A DNA stretch of 64,000 nucleotides from Leeuwenhoekiella sp. MAR_2009_132 (lineage in GTDB: Bacteria > Bacteroidota > Bacteroidia > Flavobacteriales > Flavobacteriaceae), in contig NZ_JHZY01000002.1 in the NCBI RefSeq assembly GCF_000687915.1, forward strand, positions 372,001 through 436,000, written 5' to 3'. The translations under genes and the position numbers were made by a program. Shown here piece by piece: positions 8,766-18,133 of the stretch (position 1 is its first letter; the number at the start of each line of letters is the position of its first letter). Below the pieces are notes generated by a model. The model did no database searches, was not told the origin of the DNA, and saw nothing but the letters and a program-made list of their open reading frames with translations.

Positions 8766-11216
8766 TTACTTTTTAATTTCTTCAGTCTTTTTAATTTCAT
8801 TTACATCGCGGTTTTTTACATATTTTTCGAGCCATTGATCTTGTTCCCACAGCATATGTAAAATAGATTCTTTTGCAGCGTAACCATGACTTTCTTTAGG
8901 CAACATTACTAAACGAGCTGTAGCACCTAATCCTTTTAAAGCATTAAAATAGCGCTCACTTTGTAGTGGGTATGTACCGCTATTGTTATCTGCTACACCG
9001 TGAATTAAGAGCAACGGAGTTTTCATTTTATCGGCATGCATAAAAGGGCTCATAGTGTTGTAAACTTCTGGAGCCTCCCAGTAATTACGTTCTTCAGACT
9101 GAAAACCAAATGGAGTCAACGTACGGTTATAGGCACCGCTACGCGCAATACCGGCAGCAAATAAATCTGAGTGTGATAATAAGTTTGCAGTCATAAAAGC
9201 ACCGTAGGAGTGACCACCTACCGCAACCTTATTTCGGTCTATATAGCCTAAAGCATCAACAGCATCAATAGCTGCTTTACCATTAGCTACAAGTTGTTTT
9301 CTAAATGAGTCATTAGGTTCTGTGTCGCCTTCACCTACGATAGGAAAAGAAGCATCATCTAGCACCACATAACCCCGCGTTACCCAATATACCATAGAAC
9401 CATAATATGGGTAGGTAAATTCATTAGGATTTGAAGTGGTTTGACCCGCACTATTTTTGTCTTTAAACTCAGTAGGATATGCCCAGAGAAGCATCGGTTT
9501 TTTCTCTTTCTTTTTCATATCATAACCTACAGGAAGATATAAAGTCCCCGAAAGTTCTAAACCATCTTCACGTGTGTATTTAATGACCTCTTTATGTACA
9601 TCCTGAATACTCTTAAACGGATTTTCAAAACGAGTAATTTGGTCTAAACTTTTATCATCAAGATCTCGTATGTAGTAGTTGGGATATTCAGTAGGCGCTT
9701 CAATACGCACGAGTATTTTACCTTCTTTAATATCTAATACTTTCTGTAAATTTTCAAGCTTATCTGTATATTCCGACTCATAAATACGCTGAGTTTCCTG
9801 TGTTTCAAGATTTAATTTATCTATAAATGGAAACTGACCTTTTTCACTAAAGCCATCTCCTATTAAATAAGCATTCCCGTCAACCAGTGTAAGCACGGGT
9901 TTTCCGTAGTTGTTATCCTGAGTTACAAAGCTACCGGGATCGCTGTAGGTATCTTGATAGTTTCGGTCTGCTATCACTTTACCTTCGTTGCTTTTGTCTG
10001 AAGGGTTAAATACATATGTTTTTGTATTACGCGTGTTCCACCAGTAATCGTAAGCTATTGCTGTGTTTTCTGAACCCCAGGTAATTCCTCTAAAACGGTT
10101 AATAGTTTTTAAAACTTTTGTAGGAGCCTCAGAAAAGGGTGCTTTTTGCATATATACCTGATCTCTAAAAGGTACTTCAACTTCTGGATCTCCCTGGTCT
10201 AAAGCTTCAGCCCAATATAAGGTTGCAGGGTGATCTGCTCTCCAGTACATATTGCGCTTTCCAGTCTGTGTAGCCATAAAGCCCTGCGGAAGCTCCTCAA
10301 TTAACGGAGTTTCATTTACTACTTTTACAAGAGTACCGTCTTGCTTATATACACTTACTTTCTCAGGAAATCTACTATAGGGTACGATATATGAAAACGG
10401 TTTGTGAATGGTAGTTGTCATGATATATTCCCCATCTGGAGAAAATGATACACCTGTGTACATAGCTGCCTCGCCCCAGGTTGTGCTGGTACCATCTAAA
10501 TTTTGTTTGACTAGTACTGATGTTGCCAATTGCTCAAAGTTGAATATATCATTCGGGTTTTGAAGTAAATCCTGATAGGTTCGGTTTTGAGCCTTAGAGC
10601 CGTCACTGGTGGAAATTGTGGGTCCGGTAGGTATAGCTTCTGCGGTATTAATTAAATCTTTACGCTGTGCAGGAAGCATATTTATTAACAAGCTCTTACC
10701 GTCTTTAAACCAGCTTATGGGACTTCCCATATTGGCATTTAGTGTGGGCTCAGTAAGTTTGCGTACGGTCGCAGTGTTTAAATCTAATATCCAAACTTCT
10801 ACACCGGTCTCAGTTGTATTGGTAAGTGCCATTTTAGTTTCGTCTGGAGACCAGCTAAAGTTGCTAAGCAAAGGATTATCTGGTAAACCGGAAATAGCAC
10901 GGGCTTCAGTTTCCTGTACTCCTTTTATTTTTACATCATTATAAAAGGTAGTACGACTGCCTATATTTGTTTTGGGATTTATACGTAAACCACCCAGACG
11001 CAATTCTTCTTCAGAAAGTTCTGCAATGGTTTTAAAACTGTCGCGGTAGAGTAGAAGCATCGTATCACCTGCGGTATTCATGACCACAGCGGGAGCTCTG
11101 GGAACGTCAACTAAATCAAGAATTTCTTTAGGTGGTTTTTGATAATCTAAATTTTCCTGCGCAAAAAGTGGGGTAGAGAGAAATAACATTAAAGCAAAGT
11201 AGCATATTTTTTTCAT
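8766..11216 (-). CDS. S9-family serine peptidase (glutamyl-endopeptidase-like prolyl oligopeptidase fold)
   Basis: Secreted serine peptidase of 816 residues: a signal peptide (MKKICYFALMLFLSTPLFAQ), an N-terminal beta-propeller, and a C-terminal alpha/beta-hydrolase domain. The nucleophile motif is GGHSYGAFM, the acid lies in IHGVADNNSGTYP and the catalytic His in PKESHGYAA. The N-terminal phrase LRLGGLRINPKTN and the SPDETKMA propeller repeats resemble the glutamyl endopeptidase branch (S9D) known from chloroplasts and bacteria, not classical DPP4. It is probably periplasmic and digests peptides. It ends in a charged tail (NEIKKTEEIKK). The gene is monocistronic and divergent from fabH. Confidence 0.88.
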   Translation of the reverse strand: MKKICYFALMLFLSTPLFAQENLDYQKPPKEILDLVDVPRAPAVVMNTAGDTMLLLYRDSFKTIAELSEEELRLGGLRINPKTNIGSRTTFYNDVKIKGVQETEARAISGLPDNPLLSNFSWSPDETKMALTNTTETGVEVWILDLNTATVRKLTEPTLNANMGSPISWFKDGKSLLINMLPAQRKDLINTAEAIPTGPTISTSDGSKAQNRTYQDLLQNPNDIFNFEQLATSVLVKQNLDGTSTTWGEAAMYTGVSFSPDGEYIMTTTIHKPFSYIVPYSRFPEKVSVYKQDGTLVKVVNETPLIEELPQGFMATQTGKRNMYWRADHPATLYWAEALDQGDPEVEVPFRDQVYMQKAPFSEAPTKVLKTINRFRGITWGSENTAIAYDYWWNTRNTKTYVFNPSDKSNEGKVIADRNYQDTYSDPGSFVTQDNNYGKPVLTLVDGNAYLIGDGFSEKGQFPFIDKLNLETQETQRIYESEYTDKLENLQKVLDIKEGKILVRIEAPTEYPNYYIRDLDDKSLDQITRFENPFKSIQDVHKEVIKYTREDGLELSGTLYLPVGYDMKKKEKKPMLLWAYPTEFKDKNSAGQTTSNPNEFTYPYYGSMVYWVTRGYVVLDDASFPIVGEGDTEPNDSFRKQLVANGKAAIDAVDALGYIDRNKVAVGGHSYGAFMTANLLSHSDLFAAGIARSGAYNRTLTPFGFQSEERNYWEAPEVYNTMSPFMHADKMKTPLLLIHGVADNNSGTYPLQSERYFNALKGLGATARLVMLPKESHGYAAKESILHMLWEQDQWLEKYVKNRDVNEIKKTEEIKK

Positions 11217-11384
11217 GAGATGGATTTTAATTCAATTTAGGAAAAATAATTATTCTAATTATTATGCACGCATAGCTAAAGGCAGCTGCTTTAAAGCATT
11301 TAAAATTGCAGAATCTGTATCTTTCCGCGGTTTATGGCATCAGAAATTCTGGTACTACTAATTATATCTCATATTTATTACCCT

Positions 11385-12392
11385 ATGTATAATTCTCGAA
11401 TTGCAGGAATGGGAGCCTATGTTCCCGAAAATATAGTGACAAATGATGATTTGTCTAAGATTATGGAAACCAATGACGCCTGGATACAAGAGCGTACCGG
11501 TATCAAAGAACGCCGTCATATAAAAGACGGAGACGGCAACAGCACCGCAGTTATGGGTGTAAAAGCTGCAAAAATCGCTTTAGAACGTGCAAAAATGACT
11601 GCGCAGGATATAGACATGATTGTTTTTGCTACGTTAAGTCCAGATTATTATTTTCCGGGCTGTGGTGTGCAGGTGCAGGAAATGCTAGATATGCGTACCG
11701 TACCTGCATTAGATGTACGTAATCAATGTAGTGGTTTTATCTATGCCCTCTCTACAGCAGACCAGTTTATAAAAACCGGGATGTATAAAAATATATTGGT
11801 AATAGGTTCAGAAAATCACAGTGGCGGTTTAGATATGACTACGCGTGGGCGTAATGTATCAGTCATCTTTGGTGATGGGGCAGGAGCGGCAGTACTTACA
11901 CGAGAAGAAGACAATGCAAAAGGTATTTTATCTACACATTTACATAGTGAAGGTAAACACGCCTTAGAGCTTTCTTTAAAAGGACCAAGTACTATGGAAT
12001 GGGTGCCTGAATTGATTGAAAAAAATCCGCAGGAGGATATCCCGTATTACCCGTATATGAATGGTCAATTTGTATTTAAAAATGCAGTTGTGCGTTTTTC
12101 TGAAGTGATTGTTGAAGGTCTTGAGAAAAATAAACTGAAGGCTGAAGATATTGATATGTTGATACCGCATCAGGCAAACCTTAGAATTTCTCAATTTGTA
12201 CAGAAGCAGTTTGGTTTAAATGATGACCAGGTATATAATAATATTCAGAAATACGGAAATACCACTGCCGCATCAATCCCTATCGCTTTAACTGAGGCCT
12301 GGGAAAAAGGTAAAATTAAAGAAGGAGATACGGTTGTACTTGCTGCTTTTGGTAGTGGGTTTACCTGGGCGAGTGCTATTATTAAGTGGTAA
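11385..12392 (+). CDS. fabH: 3-oxoacyl-ACP synthase III (KAS III, FabH family)
   Basis: Condenses acetyl-CoA or a branched acyl-CoA with malonyl-ACP to start fatty-acid synthesis. The Cys-His-Asn triad is visible: Cys in DVRNQCSGF (residue 115 from the chosen start), His in LIPHQANLR and Asn in YGNTTAASIP. The start at 11385 (MYNSRIAGMGAYVPEN) fits the family, whose catalytic Cys lies near residue 112. The frame extends upstream to 11334 with a hydrophobic, unrelated stretch that I regard as leader. The final segment FGSGFTWASAIIKW is the standard FabH C-terminus. Bacteroidota often carry several paralogues, so this one may be a specialised copy. Confidence 0.9.
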   Translation: MYNSRIAGMGAYVPENIVTNDDLSKIMETNDAWIQERTGIKERRHIKDGDGNSTAVMGVKAAKIALERAKMTAQDIDMIVFATLSPDYYFPGCGVQVQEMLDMRTVPALDVRNQCSGFIYALSTADQFIKTGMYKNILVIGSENHSGGLDMTTRGRNVSVIFGDGAGAAVLTREEDNAKGILSTHLHSEGKHALELSLKGPSTMEWVPELIEKNPQEDIPYYPYMNGQFVFKNAVVRFSEVIVEGLEKNKLKAEDIDMLIPHQANLRISQFVQKQFGLNDDQVYNNIQKYGNTTAASIPIALTEAWEKGKIKEGDTVVLAAFGSGFTWASAIIKW

Positions 12393-12444
12393 TAAGTATA
12401 TACACTTAAATTTTTTCCAAAAAGAAGAACTTGAGTTTAAAAGC

Positions 12445-12478
12445 AAAAAAAAAGAGCAACCCTGTTGCTCTTTTTTTT
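12445..12478. terminator. Bidirectional Rho-independent terminator between fabH and fahA
   Basis: AAAAAGAGCAAC, a CCT loop, then GTTGCTCTTTTT gives a compact stem with A and T tracts on either side. It lies between two converging genes and can serve both. Confidence 0.88.
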
Positions 12479-12492
12479 ATTGAAATTCCTTT

Positions 12493-13785
12493 TTATTTTT
12501 TCTTCGGTTTAAAAACGGGTAGTATTTTAGTTTTTACCTCGCCAAAACCTATACGTACTGCACCAGGTTTCTCGCAGTAACCTCGCATAATTACCGTGTC
12601 TTTATCTTCAATAAATTTACGGTCACCACCATCATTAAGCTTAACCGGTTTAGAACCCTTCCAGCTTAATTCTAGCATAGACCCAAATGATTTAGGAGTA
12701 GAACCCGATATCGTACCACTTCCCATCATATCTCCACTATTTACGGGACAACCGTTAACAGTGTGATGCGCCAGTTGCTGGCTCATATTCCAGTAGAGGT
12801 GTTTAAAGTTAGAATTAGTAACTACCGTTTCTTCTTTATTTTCGGGCTTGATGCTTACTTCAAGATTTATATCAAATGTTTTTTTACCACTGTATTGTAA
12901 ATACGGCAATAGGTCTTTTTCAGGCTTAGGACTCGCCGTACGGAAAGGCTCTAAGGCATCTAATGTAACAATCCAGCAGGATACTGAAGAAGCAAAGTTT
13001 TTTCCTAAAAACGGACCTAGAGGAGCGTACTCCCAACGTTGAATGTCGCGCGCACTCCAGTCATTAAACAAGACCAATCCAAATATATATTCTTCGGCTT
13101 GATCTACAGGAATAGGTTGCCCAAGCTCATTAGCATCTGTAGTAATAAAAGCCATCTCCAATTCAAAATCAAGTTGACGTGATGGGCCAAATATAGGTTC
13201 TGTAGCGCCATTAGGTAATTTTTGTCCCTGTGGTCTGTGTACAGAAATACCTGATGGTATTATAGAACTGCTGCGCCCGTGATAGGCTACCGGTAAATGC
13301 ATCCAGTTAGGTAACAAAGCGTTTTGAGGATCACGATATAAAGACCCTACGTTTATGGCATGTTCTTTACTACTGTAAAAATCTGTATAATCGCCTATTT
13401 GTACAGGAAGCTGCATTTCGACTTCATCCATAGCAAAAATAACACGTTCACGATGATCTTTTTGATCTCGTAATTCGGCATTTCCCGCTTCAAAAATCAC
13501 TGAAATACGATTACGTACTGCACGCCAGGTCTTGCGACCGTCTGCTATAAAATCATTTAAGCTGTCTTGTAAGAAAATATCGTCTGTAAGGGGGATATCG
13601 CTGAAATACCCTAATTGATGTAAGGCTCCCAGATCTATGGCAAAATCACCTATACGTGTACCTATGGTGATAATGTCATCTCTGGTTAAAAACACACCAA
13701 AAGGTATATTTTGAATAGGGAAATCTGTGTCTGCAGATGTTTCTAACCAGGTTTTGCGTTTTGGATCGTTAGTCTTTGAGGGCAT
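12493..13785 (-). CDS. fahA: Fumarylacetoacetase
   Basis: Last step of tyrosine catabolism: hydrolyses fumarylacetoacetate to fumarate and acetoacetate. The 430-residue length matches the full FAH architecture, an N-terminal SH3-like domain followed by the catalytic beta-roll. Family signatures include VAYHGRSSSI, FGPSRQLDFELEMAF (metal-binding Glu residues), NDWSARDIQRWEY, PLGPFLGKNFA and MGSGTISG. It ends in a basic tail (FKPKKK). It is divergent from glyA, an arrangement I associate with flavobacteria. The start lies 28 bases from a predicted transcription start. Confidence 0.95.
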   Translation of the reverse strand: MPSKTNDPKRKTWLETSADTDFPIQNIPFGVFLTRDDIITIGTRIGDFAIDLGALHQLGYFSDIPLTDDIFLQDSLNDFIADGRKTWRAVRNRISVIFEAGNAELRDQKDHRERVIFAMDEVEMQLPVQIGDYTDFYSSKEHAINVGSLYRDPQNALLPNWMHLPVAYHGRSSSIIPSGISVHRPQGQKLPNGATEPIFGPSRQLDFELEMAFITTDANELGQPIPVDQAEEYIFGLVLFNDWSARDIQRWEYAPLGPFLGKNFASSVSCWIVTLDALEPFRTASPKPEKDLLPYLQYSGKKTFDINLEVSIKPENKEETVVTNSNFKHLYWNMSQQLAHHTVNGCPVNSGDMMGSGTISGSTPKSFGSMLELSWKGSKPVKLNDGGDRKFIEDKDTVIMRGYCEKPGAVRIGFGEVKTKILPVFKPKKK

Positions 13786-13819
13786 AGATTTTTAATAAAA
13801 TGTTAGTAAATGCTCATTT

Positions 13820-13846
13820 CAAATATAGAATTAAAATAGTACCAAA
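13820..13846 (-). promoter_or_regulatory. Predicted fahA promoter
   Basis: On the minus strand the -7 box TATATTTG (13827-13820) matches the Bacteroidota consensus TAnnTTTG exactly, and a TTTG lies 15 bases upstream (13846-13843). The spacing is shorter than the usual 17-19, so the upstream box is less certain. The implied leader is roughly 28 bases. Confidence 0.5.
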
Positions 13847-13859
13847 GGCATGTATTCAC

Positions 13860-13867
13860 TACTTTTG
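13860..13867 (+). promoter_or_regulatory. Predicted glyA promoter -7 box
   Basis: TACTTTTG matches TAnnTTTG and lies 27 bases upstream of the glyA ATG. No TTG lies at the right distance upstream. The fahA promoter sits within 40 bp in the other orientation, so the two promoters overlap or abut. Confidence 0.5.
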
Positions 13868-13894
13868 AACCTAATTTAACAAACTTTATATCGC

Positions 13895-15169
13895 ATGCAA
13901 CGGGATACCGAAATCTTTGATCTAATTCAAGAGGAAAAACAACGCCAACTTAATGGTTTAGAGTTAATTGCTTCAGAAAACTTCGTAAGCGAGCAAGTTA
14001 TGGAGGCTGCAGGTTCTGTATTAACTAATAAATATGCAGAGGGATACCCCGGCAAACGCTACTATGGCGGGTGTGAAGTGGTAGATGAAGTAGAAACCAT
14101 TGCGATAGAGCGCGCAAAAGAACTTTTTGGAGCAGAATATGCAAACGTACAACCGCATTCTGGCTCACAGGCAAATACTGCTGTATTTCATGCAGTGATG
14201 AAACCGGGAGAAACTTTTTTAGGTTTTGACTTATCACACGGAGGGCATTTAACACACGGTTCACCGGTAAATTTTTCAGGACGTATCTACAATCCGGTTT
14301 TTTACGGGGTAGATAAAGAAACTGGTCTCTTAAATTACGATAAGATAGAAGAGCTTGCGATACAAGAACAACCTAAAATGATCATTGCGGGAGCATCTGC
14401 TTATAGCCGTGAGATAGATTATAAGCGTTTTCGCGAGATAGCAGATAAAGTAGGTGCTATTTTATTATGTGATATGGCACACCCGGCGGGATTAATCGCA
14501 AAAGGTATTATAGGTGATCCTGTACCACATTGTCATATATGTACAACAACAACTCACAAAACGCTGCGTGGACCACGTGGAGGGTTAATTATAATGGGTA
14601 AAGATTTTGAAAACCCATTTGGTATTAAACTAAAGAATGGAAGTTTACGCATGATGTCTTCTCTATTAGACAGTGGTATTTTTCCAGGAAATCAAGGTGG
14701 ACCTTTAGAACATATTATTGCTGCAAAGGCAATCGCCTTTGGAGAAGCGCTTACCGATGATTTCTTACATTATATGGTTCAGGTTAAGAAAAATGCTGCG
14801 GTTATGGCTGCTGCTTTTGTAGAGAAAGGATACAATATCATTTCTGGCGGAACAGACAATCACATGATGCTTATAGACTTGAGAAATAAAGACATTTCTG
14901 GTAAAGATGCAGAAGAAGCTTTAGGAAAAGCAGATATCACAGTTAATAAGAACATGGTACCTTTTGATACCCGTTCGCCATTTGTAACTTCAGGTATGCG
15001 TATAGGAGTTGCAGCTGTTACTACCCGAGGTCTTGTTGAGGCAGATATGAAAAAAGTCGTAGACCTTATAGATGCAGCTCTTACTAATTTTGATAATGAT
15101 GAGAAGCTAGAAAGTATAGCAGACGAGGTTAATGCAATGATGGGGCACAGACCATTATTTAAACATTAA
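13895..15169 (+). CDS. glyA: Serine hydroxymethyltransferase
   Basis: PLP enzyme that interconverts serine and glycine while charging tetrahydrofolate with a one-carbon unit. The Schiff-base lysine is in [14 protein letters not shown] (Lys222). [24 protein letters not shown] and [10 protein letters not shown] are textbook SHMT segments. The 424-residue length and start are standard, and no extra domain is present. Functionally it connects with the tdh-kbl threonine pathway at 22.4-24.6 kb, which yields glycine. Confidence 0.97.
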   Translation: MQRDTEIFDLIQEEKQRQLNGLELIASENFVSEQVMEAAGSVLTNKYAEGYPGKRYYGGCEVVDEVETIAIERAKELFGAEYANVQPHSGSQANTAVFHAVMKPGETFLGFDLSHGGHLTHGSPVNFSGRIYNPVFYGVDKETGLLNYDKIEELAIQEQPKMIIAGASAYSREIDYKRFREIADKVGAILLCDMAHPAGLIAKGIIGDPVPHCHICTTTTHKTLRGPRGGLIIMGKDFENPFGIKLKNGSLRMMSSLLDSGIFPGNQGGPLEHIIAAKAIAFGEALTDDFLHYMVQVKKNAAVMAAAFVEKGYNIISGGTDNHMMLIDLRNKDISGKDAEEALGKADITVNKNMVPFDTRSPFVTSGMRIGVAAVTTRGLVEADMKKVVDLIDAALTNFDNDEKLESIADEVNAMMGHRPLFKH

Positions 15170-15195
15170 AAGTTGTATTTTTTATAAAATTATAG

Positions 15196-15221
15196 ACCGG
15201 CATTTTTTGCCGGTTTTTTTT
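15196..15221 (+). terminator. Rho-independent terminator of glyA
   Basis: ACCGGCA (15196-15202), a T-rich loop, then TGCCGGT (15208-15214) and a run of seven T. It lies about 27 bp past the glyA stop. Confidence 0.9.
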
Positions 15222-15308
15222 GGAAATTTAATTCAGTTTAACTTCTAAATGGCTGAATTGATTTTAATTACAAAACAAATATTTTGCTTATAAGGATTGA
15301 AAATATAG

Positions 15309-15397
15309 TTAACTTAATCGATTAACTTGTATAATTCTACGACTAGTTGTTATTCATCGATTATTTTGTTAAAAATTATTAACTTAATCGATTAACT
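15309..15397. promoter_or_regulatory. Two copies of a 19-bp near-palindrome upstream of the receiver gene
   Basis: TTAACTTAATCGATTAACT occurs twice without a mismatch, at 15309-15327 and 15379-15397, 70 bp apart. Each contains the perfect 12-bp palindrome TTAATCGATTAA. A partial version (ATCGATTATTTTGTTAA) sits between them near 15355-15371, and TAATCGATAA occurs near 16010-16019, upstream of the kinase gene. The second copy ends 60 bp before the receiver ATG. Paired palindromes at a fixed distance in a promoter region suggest operators for a dimeric regulator. The regulator is unknown. Confidence 0.55.
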
Positions 15398-15456
15398 AAC
15401 GTTCTTTGAGTCCCCTAAATATTTAAAAGACTTTAATTTTTTAATTATTTTATTAT

Positions 15457-15864
15457 ATGGATTTAACTACAACTATTTTTTTAATTGATGATGATGCAGT
15501 TTATCGTTATGGGATGCAAAAAAAATTAAGAGCTCAATTGAGCGATGTTAATATTATTCCATTTAAAAATGGCCTGGAAGCATTAGAATATTTAGCAAAT
15601 GAATCTCGGGAAATAGCTTATCCTGATCTGATACTTGTTGATATTAATATGCCTATAATGAACGGCTGGGAGTTTCTTAATGAGTTAGATAAATTAGAAC
15701 TTAACACGGAAAAAGAGACATCTTTATACGTGGTTTCTAATTTTTCAGAAATTGCATTAAAAGAAATCTGTAAGTCATTTAATTTTATAAAAGGATATCT
15801 TCAAAAACCTATAGATTTAAAGGCCTCCACAACTGAGATGGGTGGCTTAAGTATAGCCGTTTAA
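15457..15864 (+). CDS. Stand-alone response-regulator receiver protein
   Basis: A 135-residue single-domain receiver without an output domain, presumably a phosphorelay intermediate or protein-interaction switch. The acidic pocket is in TIFLIDDDAVYRYG and the phospho-acceptor Asp in LILVDINMPIMNGWEF. Ser takes the switch position in YVVSNFSE, and the conserved Lys is in YLQKPID. After KPID the usual amphipathic alpha-5 helix is missing; the chain ends in an unrelated, short STTEMGGLSIAV. None of the three local frames restores a convincing helix, so this may be divergence or a recent change of the 3' end. It shares the DINMPxxxGWxFLN signature with the receiver at 18130-18537. Confidence 0.88.
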   Translation: MDLTTTIFLIDDDAVYRYGMQKKLRAQLSDVNIIPFKNGLEALEYLANESREIAYPDLILVDINMPIMNGWEFLNELDKLELNTEKETSLYVVSNFSEIALKEICKSFNFIKGYLQKPIDLKASTTEMGGLSIAV

Positions 15865-16336
15865 AATGATAAAAAAATTACTAGTTAGATAGTTTGCTTA
15901 TGATGGTAAAAAAAAATTGACAAGTATTTGTCAGTTTTTTTTAAGTACTGCAAAATGCCAATTACTCCGTTAAAGAGATATCCTTTGCAAATAATACTAG
16001 TACTTTCTGTAATCGATAAGAATTAAATGTATTAAAAACGTTTGCTATGTCACTAATTATCATTTAATTATTAAAGTTTTATTCGTCGACTTAATAAAGA
16101 GTGATTTTTTTAAATTAATATATTTTGTTTGTACGATTAAGTCTCTTAGTTTTATAAAGCAGTTCTTTGTTTTTAAAACTTCAATCGCTATAATAGTGAA
16201 TGGTTATTCCCTAAAACCAGAGTTTTAAGTACGTTAGGTTATCTATTTTCACACTTATATATTGATATTATTTTACAATTACTTGTAATCATATTAAGTA
16301 AAAAAATACGTATACGAGACTGTTAATCTAAATTGC
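15865..16336. other. AT-rich intergenic region between receiver and kinase genes
   Basis: About 470 bp with no credible ORF. It starts with a weak hairpin terminator (15911-15942) and contains a degenerate TAATCGATAA box near 16010, similar to the palindromes upstream of the receiver gene. The remainder is strongly AT-rich and probably carries the promoter of the kinase gene, but I cannot place it. Confidence 0.4.
15911..15942 (+). terminator. Weak hairpin terminator after the receiver gene
   Basis: TGACAA (15918-15923), loop GTAT, TTGTCA (15928-15933), flanked by an A run and a T run. The stem is only 6 bp of mixed composition, but the position about 50 bp after the stop is right. Confidence 0.6.
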
Positions 16337-18133
16337 ATGGGGATACAAATACTTAAACGTTTTCTGATTATATATTTGCCTGTATTGCTCTTTACGTTTC
16401 TGTGGAGCAAGTTTCAGTATGATCATCTTATTGAGGTTTTCTCAGTTGTTGAAGACCGAACCATTAAAAATAAAAAAGACCTTTTAGAAAATCTATTTCA
16501 AACTGTCTCATTTAGTATAGAGCATTGGGGTGATGTTATTGATGCAGATTATATAGCTGAATTATCTACAGATTCAATTGCCGGTAACCATTATTTTAAA
16601 ATTATAGACGAATTAAGAGATTTTGATCAATTTAGAATTGTTGATTTAAGCGGTAACGAATTATTGCGTTATGAGCGCGATCAATTAGGAAATCTTAAGA
16701 AGGGAAAACTACAAAACAAATATCATCGCGATTATTTTAAGCAAGGTATTTTATTAAAAAGGGATGAAATTTATCTTTCTAGAATTAACCTGAATAGAGA
16801 AAACGGTGAAATTGAAATTCCTTTAAAGCCGGTAATGCGTGGTATTTCGCCTATTTACGATCATCAGGATAATCTGAAAGCTTTGGTCATTATTAATTTT
16901 AATATGACTCGAATTTTCAATCAATTAAATCAGCAAATTACGTTAAGCAATCTGTACTTAGTTGACCAAAATTTAAATGTCATTACAACCAATGTCTCTT
17001 CTGTACCACTATCTTATGAGCTTCAAGATACTTCTCAAATAATACGAGTTGCAGATAAAACAGCAACTTATTTTAAGACATTTGAAGATACTACATTTCA
17101 AAATGAAGGTGCAATTTGGACCTTAAGTAAATTTAATTTCTCGACAAATAAGTCTTTAGACAGTATTGTTAGTAAGACATCAAAAACAATTGTAACTCCT
17201 ACTCAATGGGCTATTTTACACGAAGTTCCTGCTGAAGCTGTAGATTTAGTAGTGGGTCCAATTTTTCGGTTTTTTATAATTTTTAATTGTTTTGGAGCAC
17301 TAGCAATTTTTGTAATTGCCTATATAGTTGAAAAAAGAAAAGTTAATGAACGCTTGATGCTAAATGCTATCAAGCAAAAAAATGAAAATCTGCGGTTAAG
17401 TGAAGCTTCGCTAGGAGAGTCTAATCAAAAGTTGACAGAATCTAACAGCAGGCTAAAAACCCGTAATAAACAACTTGAAGAATTTAATTATTTAGTTTCT
17501 CACAACCTGCGAGCGCCTGTTACCAGTATGTCTACTGTTGTTGATCTTCTTAAGGAAGTGCAAACCACAAATGAATTAGATTTATTATTACCAAAACTTT
17601 CTCAGATAAATGATAATATAAGCATCATTACAGATGATATACGCGAATATGTATCAATATTAAGTGAGAATGAGATCGATAAAAAAAATATAAATATAAA
17701 GGCTATTATAGAAAGTGTAGAAAATGACTTTCCAGAATTATTGAGTAATAATTTAAACTTTAAAGTTCTAACAAATCTTCAATCCTGGGATCATGTTATA
17801 TTTTCAAAATTTTATTTTAAGAGTATTGTTCAAAGTTTTATGTCTAATTCAATTAAGTACAGAAGAACAGATATAGCATCATTTATAAAATTTGAAACCC
17901 AAATTGAAAATGGACAAAAAGTACTTTATGTAATTGATAACGGTTTAGGAATAGACTTAGATCTGCACGGTAAAGATGTTTTTAAATTATATAAACGATT
18001 TCACAGAGGATATTCTGGTAAGGGTATGGGGTTATTTATTGTAAAATCTCAAATCGAAAATCTAGAAGCAACTATTGAAATTGAAAGTGCGGTAAATAAG
18101 GGAACCACATTCAAAATTATTTTTAAGGAATGA
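16337..18133 (+). CDS. Membrane sensor histidine kinase
   Basis: A 598-residue inner-membrane histidine kinase. A transmembrane helix at about residues 7-24 is followed by a periplasmic sensor of roughly 280 residues (Cache-like, with YLSRINLNRENGEIEIPLKP typical of dCache folds). A second transmembrane helix at about 312-330 leads into a coiled coil (ENLRLSEASLGESNQKLTES) and the HisKA helix FNYLVSHNLRAPVTSM. The HATPase domain shows the N box FMSNSIKYR, G1 DNGLGID and G2 GKGMGLFIVK. The H-box has HNLRAP where most families have HE/HD, a variant frequent in Bacteroidota. Its stop TGA overlaps the ATG of the following receiver gene (ATGA), so the two are translationally coupled and almost certainly partners. 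No HAMP domain is evident. Confidence 0.92.
   Translation: MGIQILKRFLIIYLPVLLFTFLWSKFQYDHLIEVFSVVEDRTIKNKKDLLENLFQTVSFSIEHWGDVIDADYIAELSTDSIAGNHYFKIIDELRDFDQFRIVDLSGNELLRYERDQLGNLKKGKLQNKYHRDYFKQGILLKRDEIYLSRINLNRENGEIEIPLKPVMRGISPIYDHQDNLKALVIINFNMTRIFNQLNQQITLSNLYLVDQNLNVITTNVSSVPLSYELQDTSQIIRVADKTATYFKTFEDTTFQNEGAIWTLSKFNFSTNKSLDSIVSKTSKTIVTPTQWAILHEVPAEAVDLVVGPIFRFFIIFNCFGALAIFVIAYIVEKRKVNERLMLNAIKQKNENLRLSEASLGESNQKLTESNSRLKTRNKQLEEFNYLVSHNLRAPVTSMSTVVDLLKEVQTTNELDLLLPKLSQINDNISIITDDIREYVSILSENEIDKKNINIKAIIESVENDFPELLSNNLNFKVLTNLQSWDHVIFSKFYFKSIVQSFMSNSIKYRRTDIASFIKFETQIENGQKVLYVIDNGLGIDLDLHGKDVFKLYKRFHRGYSGKGMGLFIVKSQIENLEATIEIESAVNKGTTFKIIFKE

Noticed and set aside
11976..12194. Minus-strand 72-aa ORF inside fabH
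   Set aside because: Wholly inside a conserved enzyme; no family resemblance.
15865..16336. Possible small RNA or hidden gene in the AT-rich gap
   Set aside because: No ORF with protein-like composition and no strong paired hairpins beyond the terminator.
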